Below, in pieces: positions 1 to 8,518 of a stretch of 64,000 bases of DNA; positions within the stretch are counted from its first letter, which is position 1; every line of letters starts with the position of its first letter. The position numbers and the translations under genes are program-made. The stretch is from Nocardia grenadensis NBRC 108939 (lineage in GTDB: Bacteria > Actinomycetota > Actinomycetes > Mycobacteriales > Mycobacteriaceae): the NCBI RefSeq assembly GCF_001613445.1, contig NZ_BDCJ01000006.1:310001-374000 (forward strand), in the 5' to 3' direction. Under the pieces are notes generated by a model, which did not search any database, was not told the origin of the DNA, and worked only from the letters and a program-made list of their open reading frames with translations.

Positions 1-1
1 G

Positions 2-523
2 GAGCAGTTGCTCACCGAGGCGATCCGGATCTTCGGCCGCCGCGGGTACCACGAGGCCAGTATCGAAGAGATCGGCGCGGCTGTCGGAATCAACGCCTCC
101 AGCGTCTACCGGTACTTCAGCAGTAAATCCGACCTGCTGGCGGCAGCCTTCCACCGCACCGGCGACCGGCTGGCCTTCGCCATCACCGAGGCGCTCGCCG
201 AGGCGAGCGGGCGCGCCGACGCGGTGGACAAGATCGCCGACCGCTACATCCGGCTCAGTTTCGCCATGCCGGAGATCATGCCGGTGTACTACGCGGAATT
301 CCCGAACCTGCCCCCGGCCGAACAACACAAACTCCGGGCCATTCAACGGCAGAACGTGCACGAATGGGCGAATCTGCTCGACGGTGATCCCATCGAGGCG
401 CGCTTCCGGGTGCATTCGGCGATCGGCCAGGTCATCGATGTGGGCCGGTTGATCCGTTTCGATTCCCGGCCCCAGCACATGGCCCGGGTGCACGCCCTCA
501 TGATGGCCGTGATGCTGGGCTGA
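2..523 (+). CDS. TetR-family transcriptional regulator, 5' end cut off by the window
   Basis: The frame is open from the first complete codon of the window, so the true start lies upstream and only about 174 C-terminal-side residues are seen. The N-terminal part is a classic TetR helix-turn-helix: an IRIFGRRGYHEASIEEIG helix pair followed by VGINASSVYRYFSSKSDLL, the recognition helix and conserved YRYF segment. The remainder is helical and variable and would bind an unknown small ligand. It sits 88 bases from the convergent serine-hydrolase gene, so it is not obviously its regulator. Family assignment is firm; ligand and targets cannot be read from the sequence. Confidence 0.9.
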   Translation, partial: EQLLTEAIRIFGRRGYHEASIEEIGAAVGINASSVYRYFSSKSDLLAAAFHRTGDRLAFAITEALAEASGRADAVDKIADRYIRLSFAMPEIMPVYYAEFPNLPPAEQHKLRAIQRQNVHEWANLLDGDPIEARFRVHSAIGQVIDVGRLIRFDSRPQHMARVHALMMAVMLG

Positions 524-611
524 ACGGCCGAGAAGGTGTCGGGCTAATCGCCGCTGCCTGGCGGCGGCCGGCCGCCAGTACGCGCGATCGAGCGAAACGG
601 TGTAGACCTCC

Positions 612-1814
612 TCACCGACCGTCCGTCGTGGCTTCGAGGACGCCGACGGTGAGTTCCTGGAACCCGAACGGCGCTTCCTCGGGTGGCTTCGGGCCGAGGC
701 GCACGGCCGCGATTCCTTTATCGGGCATCACCGCCAGTGTTTGGTTCCGGAATCCGATGGCCCAGAATGTATCGGGGCCGGCATCCGGAACCAATGGCCC
801 CGTCAGCGGGACCTGCTCACCGCGCCCGTTCGCGGCCGGCGCGGGTGACACCACCAGGCCGTCCGAGTTCAGCCACCAGAGTCGTCCATAGCCCCGGTTG
901 AGGTCGGTACTGGGGCTGACCGACCTCTGCGCGTAATCGGCGTCGATGATCTGTTCGCCGTTCCAAGCGCCTTCGTGGAGCATCAGGACTCCCAGGCGGG
1001 CAATATCCGGACACGTCGATCGCAGGCCCATGAAGGTCATGGCTCCCCCCGAGCGATCCCGTTCCAGATGCGAGTCACGCATACCGAGCGGGCCGAAGAG
1101 GTGCAGCCGAGCGTAGTCGGAGGGATGTACACCGGTGGCGGAATGAAGGACCCTCGAAAGCACCTGCACGGCCGAATTGTTGTACACCCACTCCGTTCCC
1201 GGGTCTCGTGCCTGACCGAGGCCGATGGCGAACGCGGTCTTGTCCGGTGCCTTCACCGCCATTTCCGCATAGTCGGTGACAGCGTCCCACTGGCGCCCCG
1301 AGGTGTTCGTGAGGAGGTGTTCGACTGTCACGCTCTCCGACGGAGTGCCGCGCCACTCCGGTACGTGATCGGCGACCTTGTCCGCCACCGATAGTTCACC
1401 CCGCCGGACGGCGATTCCCACCAGGAGTCCGGTGAGCGATTTGGTGACCGAGAATGTTTCCCGAGGATCCGGTCCGGAGTGGGGATCCCGTTCGTCGACG
1501 ACCAGCTTGCCGTCGCGGACCACGGCCAGGCAAGCCGAGCCACCGGCCTGGGCCCGGCCGGTGAGTGTTTCCAGCGCGTGCGGATCGAAATCACTGTCCG
1601 CGGCGGAGGTCCGCTCCCAATCCCGGCCGGGGAAGACGGCATTGTCGACGTCAACCTGGCCGGGGTTGCCCTGCGCGGTGGGCAGCTCTCTGCCGCCACA
1701 GGCCAGCACGAGCACGGCGGTTGTCGCGATCGCCGCCCGCCACCATCGTGGAAATGCGGTATCGCGACGCGATTCATTCGGACGCCCCGATTCCGGCCCG
1801 CGATGCGAGAACAT
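612..1814 (-). CDS. Serine beta-lactamase-family hydrolase, predicted lipoprotein
   Basis: A 400-residue protein of the class C beta-lactamase / 6-aminohexanoate-dimer hydrolase superfamily. The N-terminus has arginines, a hydrophobic helix and a lipobox ending in VLACGG, so it is probably exported and lipid-anchored. The nucleophile motif SxxK is SVTK (in ETFSVTKSLTG, about residue 120) and the second motif YxN is YNN (WVYNNSAVQ, about residue 210). LLTNTSG precedes it, as is usual in the family. The start is ATG at 1814: a GGAG ribosome site lies 8 bases upstream, whereas the TTG two codons earlier lacks one. Start and ribosome site lie inside a 19-base palindrome that also occurs at 3457, which suggests repression by the nearby MarR protein. 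The substrate is unknown; an esterase or amidase is as likely as a beta-lactamase. Confidence 0.85.
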   Translation of the reverse strand: MFSHRGPESGRPNESRRDTAFPRWWRAAIATTAVLVLACGGRELPTAQGNPGQVDVDNAVFPGRDWERTSAADSDFDPHALETLTGRAQAGGSACLAVVRDGKLVVDERDPHSGPDPRETFSVTKSLTGLLVGIAVRRGELSVADKVADHVPEWRGTPSESVTVEHLLTNTSGRQWDAVTDYAEMAVKAPDKTAFAIGLGQARDPGTEWVYNNSAVQVLSRVLHSATGVHPSDYARLHLFGPLGMRDSHLERDRSGGAMTFMGLRSTCPDIARLGVLMLHEGAWNGEQIIDADYAQRSVSPSTDLNRGYGRLWWLNSDGLVVSPAPAANGRGEQVPLTGPLVPDAGPDTFWAIGFRNQTLAVMPDKGIAAVRLGPKPPEEAPFGFQELTVGVLEATTDGR

Positions 1815-1832
1815 AGGCAAGCTCCTTGTCTA
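1814..1832. promoter_or_regulatory. Putative MarR-type operator over the ribosome site of the serine hydrolase
   Basis: TAGGCAAGCTCCTTGTCTA is an inverted repeat with 8-base arms and one mismatch. It is almost the same as the perfect palindrome TAGACAAGAATCTTGTCTA at 3457-3475. The gene's ribosome-binding GGAG and first base lie inside it. The regulator identity (the MarR protein at 2907-3353) is inferred from proximity and site shape. Confidence 0.6.
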
Positions 1833-2002
1833 TTTTTCGGCCAGTGTAACCGCACTACGCGGTTTCGACGAGGTGATGTCGTCGGCGATCGCCGGGTCTT
1901 GACTCGACCGCGGATACGGTGGTGGCCGGACTCCCGGCGGTGCGGCCCGCGAAGGAATCGATGACTCCGGTGCCGACGGAGCCGAGCATCGTTGTGCTCG
2001 CC

Positions 2003-2782
2003 TTACCCCTCTCGATGAGCGGCGTAGGCATTTCGCAGAATGCGCAGGCAGATATGCGATATGACGGCAAAGGCAGGTAAGCCGGTCACCAGATGGGCGA
2101 CTCCCAGGGCCGCGACATTGTCGGCAAGATAGAACGGAATATGCGCTGCCAACCGGAGGCCGATAGCACCGGCCCAGATGGCGGTGCATATGCGATATGC
2201 CCGCAGCAGGATCGGCTCCTGCTGCCATCTCGCGCCCCCGACGACCGGTCCCACGATAACTCCGACCATCGGATAGCGGCCGATCAAGGACAAGAGCAGG
2301 ACGAGAACCCATATCGTGCTGCGGACGATGTGCAGCAGATAGAAGTCGGCGCCCCGGCCGGTGCAGATCGCGAGCAGGCCGGAGATCACCACCAGCACAA
2401 GGCCGGCCAGAACCGGTCGGAGCGGCTGCCGCATCAGAAGCCGCGCCGATACCAGACCGGCGCACCAGACCGATACCGATATCGCGGCGTTCGATACCTC
2501 CTGGGTGAGGAGGTAGACGGCGGCGTACAGCACATGGGGCGACACCACGTCGATCAGGCCCCGTCTATCCAGGATCTGGGCCCGCGATACGTCCGGTGAG
2601 GTGACCAGCATCCCTGCCTGCCGCCGCAGTCGCGCGATTGGAGTGCCCCTGCGGGCCCGGTCCATCGTCACCACGAACTCCCCGGCTCGCGAGTGCGGTC
2701 GCGACGTCCGTCCTCGGTGTCGAGCGGGCCCGTCGCTCTCCCTTCGCGGGTGCGTCCACGCCGGTGGCACCGGCGGCGGCAC
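2003..2782 (-). CDS. DUF3159-like polytopic membrane protein
   Basis: A protein of up to 259 residues with about five or six hydrophobic segments (e.g. LAGLVLVVISGLLAICTGR, STIWVLVLLLSLIG). The pattern of a membrane pair followed by a GRGADFYL loop resembles the actinobacterial DUF3159 family, whose function is unknown. The first 39 residues are arginine- and proline-rich and unlike the rest; translation may really start at the ATG at 2665 (MDRARRGTPIARL). It is transcribed towards the serine hydrolase and divergently from the MarR gene. No catalytic motif is visible. Confidence 0.6.
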   Translation of the reverse strand: MPPPVPPAWTHPRRESDGPARHRGRTSRPHSRAGEFVVTMDRARRGTPIARLRRQAGMLVTSPDVSRAQILDRRGLIDVVSPHVLYAAVYLLTQEVSNAAISVSVWCAGLVSARLLMRQPLRPVLAGLVLVVISGLLAICTGRGADFYLLHIVRSTIWVLVLLLSLIGRYPMVGVIVGPVVGGARWQQEPILLRAYRICTAIWAGAIGLRLAAHIPFYLADNVAALGVAHLVTGLPAFAVISHICLRILRNAYAAHREG

Positions 2783-2906
2783 TTCGTGCCCCGTGTCTCG
2801 TGCATGCTGATATCCGATCCGAGTCGAGTGAACCGGGTGCTGCGTGCTCGGCCACCGCCGGGTTACGCAGCCGCTCTGTCGATATGTGAGTGGAAGAATG
2901 CGGAGA

Positions 2907-3353
2907 ATGACTGAGTACTCGGCCGCCGTTCCACCACCGACGTCACCGGCCTTGGTCTATCTTCTCGCTCGGTCGAGCAGTGTCCGATTGGCCGAAGCTT
3001 TCGCCGAGCACGGAATGGCCGACCTCCTGCCCCGCCACGCATTACAGCTCTTCCCACTGCTCCTTTCGGGTGGATCACGCGCTTCGGAGCTCGCCGCGAT
3101 GCTGTCCGTATCCCGGCAGGCGACCGCCCAGGTGATTCGGACGCTCGAGCGTGCCGGCTACCTCGCCCGAGTGGATGACCCCGGTGACAGGCGGGCGCAG
3201 CTGGTCTGCCTCACGCCGCGCGGACGAGCTGCGACACGGGTGTTGCGCAAGAGCCTGCAAGGGCTCGAGCGCGAATGGGAAGGCCGGCTCGGCGTCGAGC
3301 GTATGACCGAACTGCGTAGCGCCTTGACCATTCTCTTGGCGACGCCGGGCTGA
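2907..3353 (+). CDS. MarR-family transcriptional regulator
   Basis: A 148-residue winged-helix protein. The recognition region reads ASELAAMLSVSRQATAQVI, followed by RTLERAGYLARVDDPGDRRA, the conserved MarR wing with its D-x-R-D-R-R-like tip. The start is the ATG at 2907, preceded by GGAGA; an upstream in-frame extension to 2844 lacks coding character. A perfect 19-base palindrome lies about 100 bases downstream, before a decayed serine hydrolase. A near-identical one overlaps the start of the intact serine hydrolase at 1814. The simplest reading is that this protein controls both. The effector is unknown. Confidence 0.9.
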   Translation: MTEYSAAVPPPTSPALVYLLARSSSVRLAEAFAEHGMADLLPRHALQLFPLLLSGGSRASELAAMLSVSRQATAQVIRTLERAGYLARVDDPGDRRAQLVCLTPRGRAATRVLRKSLQGLEREWEGRLGVERMTELRSALTILLATPG

Positions 3354-3456
3354 ACCTCTGCTGTCTCGCTCGGTCGGGGTATGACCGATCGCGGCTCGGC
3401 CATCACTGTCAGTCCTTTCCGTGCAAGCTCTGTGACAATATCGTTTCGCCCCAAAG

Positions 3457-3475
3457 TAGACAAGAATCTTGTCTA
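3457..3475. promoter_or_regulatory. Perfect 19-base palindrome, putative MarR operator
   Basis: TAGACAAGAATCTTGTCTA has two 9-base arms around a central A. A variant with one arm mismatch lies at 1814-1832. It is placed upstream of the serine-hydrolase relic at 3480-3760, so it looks like an operator that outlived its gene. Confidence 0.65.
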
Positions 3476-3479
3476 AAAA

Positions 3480-3760
3480 CGCAAACCGCCGAGGATTTCG
3501 GTAGCCGTTCGGTTCGTGATCGGATCGGTCGGCAAGGCATTCACCGCGACCGCGTTGCTGCCACTAGCCGACCAGGGGCTGGTCGAGCTGGATGCGCCGG
3601 TGCGGCGGTATGCGCCGGGCCCGGTGTCGCGGCACGTGTGGTCACCGTGGCGCAGCTGCTCAACTACACCGCCGGAAGCCCACCGCCGTGCGGCGACCGA
3701 GCACGCCGCACGGCCGCCTGGGCTGCCGGACACGTCGATCGCCACCCCGGCGACATCGCC
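3480..3760 (+). pseudogene. Relic of a class C beta-lactamase-like serine hydrolase
   Basis: One frame reads VIGSVGKAFTATALLPLADQ, then GLVELDAPVRRYAPGP. This matches the SxxK region (SVGK) and following helix of class C beta-lactamase-like hydrolases. About 40 codons later the reading frame changes: the typical VTVAQLLNYTAGSPP segment appears in another frame, then similarity is lost. Both ends are missing; an intact family member is over 350 residues. The relic is headed by a perfect palindrome shared with the intact hydrolase at 612-1814, so it is probably the remains of a co-regulated paralogue. The rest of the gap to 3845 shows nothing recognisable. Confidence 0.7.
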
Positions 3761-3845
3761 CTCCCGGCCGGGCGCCGCCGATGATTCCGCGAAGAGAATT
3801 ATCCGTCGTCCGTGGTCACCGCCCGGCCTGAGTGGAAGCCGAAGG

Positions 3846-5363
3846 TCAGCCGTGGCGCAACCGAAAAACCATACGCGCCAAGCGCAATCGCCGCATACTG
3901 CGGTGGAAGCCGGACAGGCCCAGCGGTTTCCCGTAGCGGTTGCGGGCGATGGACAGGGTCCGGCTGAATTCGCGCAGTCCGTGTACCCCGTGGCTGTGTC
4001 CCTGCCCGTATTCGCCGACCCCGCCGAAGGGCAGCGCCGGGATACTGGCATAGGTGGTGGCGGTATTGACCGTGACCACCCCGACCCGTAGTCGTTCGGC
4101 GTAGCTCTCGACCTCGGCGATATCGCGGGTGAACACCGATACCGCGATACCGCGGCCGGCATCGTTGATCCGGTCCACGGCGTCATCGAGATCGCGCACT
4201 CTGTTAACGATGAGGACCGGGCCGATGCCCTCCTCGGTGATGGCGACACTCTCCTCCGGGACGTCGGCCAGCACGATCGGCTCGACATAGGGCTCGCGGA
4301 TGGAATCCAGCCCACCGACCACCGCGCGCCCGCCGCGGGCCAGGGCGTCGCGAACCTGTTTGCGCACCACCTCGGTCTGCGATTCCAGGATCATCGGTCC
4401 GTAGGACGACCGCCGATCCGCGCCGGGCTTCAGGGCGCGCGCCCGCGCGACCACCAGCTCGAGGAACTGGTCGTAGACCGAGGTCGCGACATAGGCCCGC
4501 TGGACACCGGTCGCGTTCTGGCCGGCATTGGTCATGGCCCCGAACACCGCGGCGTCGGCGGCGTCGTCGAGTTTCGCGTCGACGTGCACAATCATCGCGC
4601 CCTTACCGGAGTTCTCGATGACCACCGGGGTCATGGTCTGGGCGCACAGCGAGATCACCTCGCGGCCTTCGGCTTCCGGCCCCGCGTACGCGATCTTGTC
4701 GACCCCGGCGCGGCACAGCGCGGCCGTGGTCGAATCGTCACCGGTGACCGCCGCCAGAACGGGTTTGTCGGGAGCGATCTCGCGCCAGGTCTCGGCCAGC
4801 CACAGACCGGTGCCGCTGGTCACCGCGTGCGGTTTGAACACCACCGCGTTGCCGGCGGCCATGGCGTAGGCGATCGAACCCATCGGAGTGAAAACCGGGT
4901 TCTGCCAGGGCCCGAGAACGCCGATCACGCCCAGCGGCAGATAGCCGACCGATGCCCGCTGGTTGCGGGTCAGCCAGTTGGAGGCCAGCGGCTTCCGGCC
5001 CAGCGCGCGACCGGCATTGCGGGCCGCCCAGTCCAGATTCTCTACGGCGAGCATAACCTCGATCGCCGCGTCGGCCTCGGGTTTACCGGTTTCCTCGCGC
5101 AGGACCTCCACCAGTTGCGTGGCCCGGCGCGCGATAACTTTTTTCCACTCCAGCAGGAGTCGCTTGCGGGTTGCGAAACCCGCTGTCGACCACCACTGTT
5201 CGACCGTCCGCGCGGCATGGACCGCGCGTTCGAGTTCGCTGGGGCCGGCAACGGCATAACTGCCCACCACCTCACCGGTGCGGGGGTCGTGGGATGTGAG
5301 CACGCTCGGTCGGCCGGGTCCTCCCGAACGCGCCGCCACCTCGGGCTGCGCGGTATCGGCCAT
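3846..5363 (-). CDS. Aldehyde-dehydrogenase-family protein lacking the catalytic cysteine
   Basis: A 505-residue ALDH-superfamily protein. NAD(P)-binding hallmarks are present: LGVIGVLGPWQNPVFTP, AAGNAVVFKPHAVTSGTG, and VIENSGKGAMIV carrying the general-base glutamate. The C-terminal PFGGVGEYGQG motif is also intact. The nucleophile segment, normally GQxCxGxxR in this clade, reads AGQNATGVQR, so alanine stands where the catalytic cysteine should be. The start is the ATG at 5363 (MADTAQPEVAAR); a longer open frame towards 6722 is the antisense of the ABC gene. The protein may bind nucleotide or aldehyde without dehydrogenase turnover, or act in a non-redox role. Neighbouring genes give no pathway clue. 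Confidence 0.85.
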   Translation of the reverse strand: MADTAQPEVAARSGGPGRPSVLTSHDPRTGEVVGSYAVAGPSELERAVHAARTVEQWWSTAGFATRKRLLLEWKKVIARRATQLVEVLREETGKPEADAAIEVMLAVENLDWAARNAGRALGRKPLASNWLTRNQRASVGYLPLGVIGVLGPWQNPVFTPMGSIAYAMAAGNAVVFKPHAVTSGTGLWLAETWREIAPDKPVLAAVTGDDSTTAALCRAGVDKIAYAGPEAEGREVISLCAQTMTPVVIENSGKGAMIVHVDAKLDDAADAAVFGAMTNAGQNATGVQRAYVATSVYDQFLELVVARARALKPGADRRSSYGPMILESQTEVVRKQVRDALARGGRAVVGGLDSIREPYVEPIVLADVPEESVAITEEGIGPVLIVNRVRDLDDAVDRINDAGRGIAVSVFTRDIAEVESYAERLRVGVVTVNTATTYASIPALPFGGVGEYGQGHSHGVHGLREFSRTLSIARNRYGKPLGLSGFHRSMRRLRLARMVFRLRHG

Positions 5364-5630
5364 GGCACTCAGATTATGGTGGTGCCGTAGCGCCGACAAG
5401 GTACGAGCACTGCCCATGGACTGTCCCTGTACCGCCGACCAGGGTGGATCACCGGCCCTGACGTCGCTGTGAGCAAAGGCACATCTGGTTCGACCCGGCA
5501 TGGGGTAAGGGCGGCGCTCCGGCGCCCGGTTCCTCGGCCGGTAACATCGCGCCCGGCGCCAGGGATCATCCAGGGGGATACCGATGCGCCGGTCACCCCG
5601 CCAGCCAATCAGGCCGATAGTGGAGAGTTG

Positions 5631-6758
5631 ATGCCGAGTTCGAACGAAGCCGTGACAACCGCCGGCGAGAATGCCCCACCGCTTCGATCGGTGCATTCCC
5701 GTCCCCCAGGTGCCGCGACAGCGGAGTACGGGAACGGCCGCGCCGCGCCGGCGCTCGCACCCCTCCGCCCCCACGGCGCCGGACCCGCCTGGGCGGACAC
5801 CGTTCGCGTCGAGGGCATCACCAAGTCCTTCGGTGAGGTGCACGCGTTGCGCGGGGTGAGTTTCTCGGCCAAGCGCGGCACCGTGCTCGGCATCCTGGGG
5901 CCCAACGGCGCGGGCAAGACCACCACCGTGAAAATCCTGTCCACGCTGCTGCGTCCCGATTCCGGGACCGCGGTGGTGGCCGGTCACGATATCCGCAAGG
6001 ATCCGGCCGCGGTGCGTCGTTCGATCATGATGACCGGCCAGTACGCCGCCCTCGACGAAAACCTCTCCGGCCGGGAGAACCTCGAACTGTTCGGTCGGCT
6101 GATGGGCCTGGGCAAATCGGCGGCGCGGAAGCGCGCGGACGCGCTGCTCGAGGAATTCGATCTGGTCACTTCCGGCCGCCGCCCGGTCCGCCAGTACTCC
6201 GGCGGTATGCGGCGACGGGTCGATATCGCCTGCGGCCTGGTGGTCCGGCCCGCGGTGGTGTTCCTCGACGAACCGACCACCGGCCTCGATCCGCGCAGCC
6301 GGCAAGGTGTCTGGGAGCTGGTGACCGCGCTGAAAGAGCAGGGCATCACGGTGCTGCTCACCACCCAGTACCTGGAAGAAGCCGATGTGCTGTCGGACAA
6401 CATCATCGTGATCGACAAGGGCACGGTGATCGCGGAGGGCACCGCCGACGAGCTCAAGGAGAAGACCGGCGGCAGCTACTGCGAGATCGTCCCACTCGAC
6501 CCGACCCAGCTGGCCCGGGCCGCCACCGCTCTCGGGGACCTGGTTCCGCCGGCAGTCGCCGCCGAGCTCGCCGGGTCCGAACGTCTGTCCATCCCGGCAC
6601 CCGACGGTGCCGCGACGCTGGCCGAGGCCCTGCGCCGGTTGGACGCCGCCGGCATCACGCTGGCCGATATCGGGCTGCGCCGCCCTTCTCTCGACGATGT
6701 GTTCCTGTCCATCACCGGGCATCCGGGCGGTACCGAGCAGCCGGGTGGTCCGGCGTGA
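5631..6758 (+). CDS. DrrA-type ABC transporter ATP-binding protein
   Basis: A 375-residue ATPase of the daunorubicin-resistance (DrrA/NodI) type. Walker A is GPNGAGKTTT, the Q-loop region is MMTGQYAALDENLSG, the signature is YSGGMRRRVDIA, Walker B is VVFLDEPTTGLDP, and the H-loop region is LLTTQYLEEAD. A C-terminal domain ends with RRPSLDDVF, typical of DrrA. The start is the ATG at 5631 with GGAGAG upstream. About 55 low-complexity residues precede the ATPase fold. It overlaps the next gene by GTGA and forms a three-gene exporter with the two permeases. It closely resembles the ATPase at 54345-55325 in the siderophore island, for example in VLGxLGPNGAGKTTTV and GTVIAEGTAD. Confidence 0.9.
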   Translation: MPSSNEAVTTAGENAPPLRSVHSRPPGAATAEYGNGRAAPALAPLRPHGAGPAWADTVRVEGITKSFGEVHALRGVSFSAKRGTVLGILGPNGAGKTTTVKILSTLLRPDSGTAVVAGHDIRKDPAAVRRSIMMTGQYAALDENLSGRENLELFGRLMGLGKSAARKRADALLEEFDLVTSGRRPVRQYSGGMRRRVDIACGLVVRPAVVFLDEPTTGLDPRSRQGVWELVTALKEQGITVLLTTQYLEEADVLSDNIIVIDKGTVIAEGTADELKEKTGGSYCEIVPLDPTQLARAATALGDLVPPAVAAELAGSERLSIPAPDGAATLAEALRRLDAAGITLADIGLRRPSLDDVFLSITGHPGGTEQPGGPA

Positions 6759-6805
6759 GCGAGTCGGGCCCGGAGACGGTAGCGGAGCGTGACCACGCGG
6801 GGCCC
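6755..6805. repeat. About 50-base sequence shared with the permease start at 55322
   Basis: Bases 6755-6805 and 55322-55372 match at about 45 of 50 positions (core CGGTAGCGGAGCGTGACCAC). This is higher than the surrounding paralogous genes. It could be an interspersed repeat lying in the gene junction, or a conserved N-terminus from a recent duplication. It matters for choosing the permease starts. Confidence 0.5.
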
Positions 6806-7639
6806 TCGCTCATGCCCCAGAAATACACTGTGAGCGCTCCCGCGGCCTCCCGGCTCGATCTGTTCGGTGACCTGCCCCGGACGCGGCTGTCCACGTTCGC
6901 GCAGTGGCGGGCGTTGACCGGACGCGTCGTCTGGACCATGGTCACCAAGGGTGAGATGATCGCCGCGATCGTGATGCCGCTGGTCTTCACTCTCGGTTTC
7001 TATCTCCCGCTGCGCTATGTGATGCAGTTCCAGGGCATCGACTACGCGCAGTTCGTCATGCCGATCGTGGTGCTGCAGACCATGGCGTTCACCATGATGT
7101 CCAATGCGCAGCTGGCCGCTGTGGAGGCGCTCACCGGGTTCAGCACCCGGTTGCAGACCATGCCGATCGGCATGCTGGTACCGCTGGGTTCGCGGATCGC
7201 GGCCGGACTGTTCCGCTCGGTCGTATCCTTGGCCGCGGCCCTGATCTACGGCCACATCATCGGTTTCGAGTTCACCGCGGGCTGGGGGCAGACCATCGGC
7301 TTCTGCGCTTTCGCCCTCGCCGTCGGGACCGTGCTGGCGGTCGGCGCGGACGGGCTGGGCAGCCTGACCAAGAGCCCCGCTTCGCTGAGCCAGGCGCTCA
7401 CCTTGCCGACGCTGATCTTCGGCATGATGTCGTGCGGTTTCGTGCCCGAGACCGGTTTCCCCGAATGGGTGCGGCCGTTCGTGCGCAATCAGCCGATCAC
7501 CCAGTTCGCCTACGCACTGCGCGATATGGCGGGTGACGGGGTGACCTGGGAGGTGCTGCGAGTGGGATTGTTCTGGCTGGTCGGCGCGGCGGCGGTGTTC
7601 ACCCCGTTCGCGGTCTGGGCGAGTGTGAGGCGGTCATGA
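6755..7639 (+). CDS. ABC-2 type permease, exporter subunit
   Basis: A membrane protein of up to 294 residues with six hydrophobic segments and the ABC-2 layout. It has the family's re-entrant signature in the last third: GFVPETGFPEWVRPFVRNQP, followed by a final helix. The GTG at 6755 overlaps the ATPase stop. However, the first 16 codons are almost identical in DNA to those of the permease at 55322, far more than the rest, and ATG 6811 (MPQKYTVSAP) is an alternative start. The transported substrate is unknown. Confidence 0.85.
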   Translation: MSESGPETVAERDHAGPSLMPQKYTVSAPAASRLDLFGDLPRTRLSTFAQWRALTGRVVWTMVTKGEMIAAIVMPLVFTLGFYLPLRYVMQFQGIDYAQFVMPIVVLQTMAFTMMSNAQLAAVEALTGFSTRLQTMPIGMLVPLGSRIAAGLFRSVVSLAAALIYGHIIGFEFTAGWGQTIGFCAFALAVGTVLAVGADGLGSLTKSPASLSQALTLPTLIFGMMSCGFVPETGFPEWVRPFVRNQPITQFAYALRDMAGDGVTWEVLRVGLFWLVGAAAVFTPFAVWASVRRS

Positions 7640-8508
7640 GCGTTATCGAACAGTCCGCGGCGACCGGAACCGAGGAGTTGCCGGTACATATCGCCGCGCT
7701 CGAACTGCCCCGGGTCACCCCACGGTCCGAACGATCGCTCGTGGTCTGGGCAGTACACAGCTCCATCCAGTGCAAACGGCTGCTGACGGGCTGGCTGCGC
7801 GATCCGGCCACCACCATCCAGACGATCGTGTACCCGGCGCTGACGCTGGTGATGTTCTGGATCGTGCTCGACGATTCCATCTCCGGTTTCACCGGTAAGC
7901 CCGCCATCTACGGTACGGTCCCGATGATCACCCTCGTCGCGGCCATGACCGGCGCGGTGGTCAGCGCGCTGGGCTTCAAGGTCGAGAAGGCCACCGGGCT
8001 GCTGGGCCGGTTCTGGACCATGCCGATCCATCGCGCGGCGAGCCTGACCGGCCGGTTGTTCGCCGAGGTGATCCGGATCTCGCTCACCACGGTCATCATC
8101 ATCGCCGTCGGTTTCGCCCTGGGATTCCGCTTCGACCAGGGACTGTGGGCCGCACTCGGACTCATGGGGATCCCGATCCTGTTCGGGCTCGCGTTCGCCG
8201 TCTTCATCACCGCGATCGCGGCCTCCACCGAGGGGCCGCTGCTGGTCCAGCTGGTCGCGATCTTCATGAACCTGCTGCTGTTCTTCAATTCCGGTTTCGT
8301 CCCGGTGTCCGCCTATCCGAGTTGGCTGCGGTCGACGGTGGAGAACCAGCCGATGAGCTGCGCCATCGAAGCGATGAAGGGATTGTCCCTCGGCGGTCCG
8401 GTCGCCGAACCGCTCGTGGACACCCTGCTGTGGGTGGTCGGCGCCATCCTGGTGTTCGGCTATCCCGCGGTCCGCGGCTACCGCAAATCCGCCGAACGTA
8501 GCGGCTGA
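7636..8508 (+). CDS. ABC-2 type permease, second exporter subunit
   Basis: A 290-residue permease with six hydrophobic segments, overlapping the previous gene by ATGA. Typical DrrB-like motifs are KATGLLGRFWTMPIHRAAS in the cytoplasmic loop and FFNSGFVPVSAYPSWLRS, then ENQPMSCAIEAMKGL. Its counterpart in the siderophore island (56185-56949) carries the same NQPMSCAIE-like and RGYRKxAE endings, so the two operons look like a duplicated exporter. The strand switches just after it. Confidence 0.85.
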   Translation: MSVIEQSAATGTEELPVHIAALELPRVTPRSERSLVVWAVHSSIQCKRLLTGWLRDPATTIQTIVYPALTLVMFWIVLDDSISGFTGKPAIYGTVPMITLVAAMTGAVVSALGFKVEKATGLLGRFWTMPIHRAASLTGRLFAEVIRISLTTVIIIAVGFALGFRFDQGLWAALGLMGIPILFGLAFAVFITAIAASTEGPLLVQLVAIFMNLLLFFNSGFVPVSAYPSWLRSTVENQPMSCAIEAMKGLSLGGPVAEPLVDTLLWVVGAILVFGYPAVRGYRKSAERSG

Positions 8509-8518
8509 TCGCGCTCGG

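Noticed and set aside
3846..6722. A 958-codon open frame on the minus strand
   Set aside because: Only the first part (3846-5363) is the aldehyde-dehydrogenase homologue; the rest is antisense to the ABC ATPase gene and has no domain.
5631..8508. Assigning the first DrrABC-type pump to antibiotic resistance
   Set aside because: The fold and order fit, but nothing in the sequence or neighbours shows a substrate.
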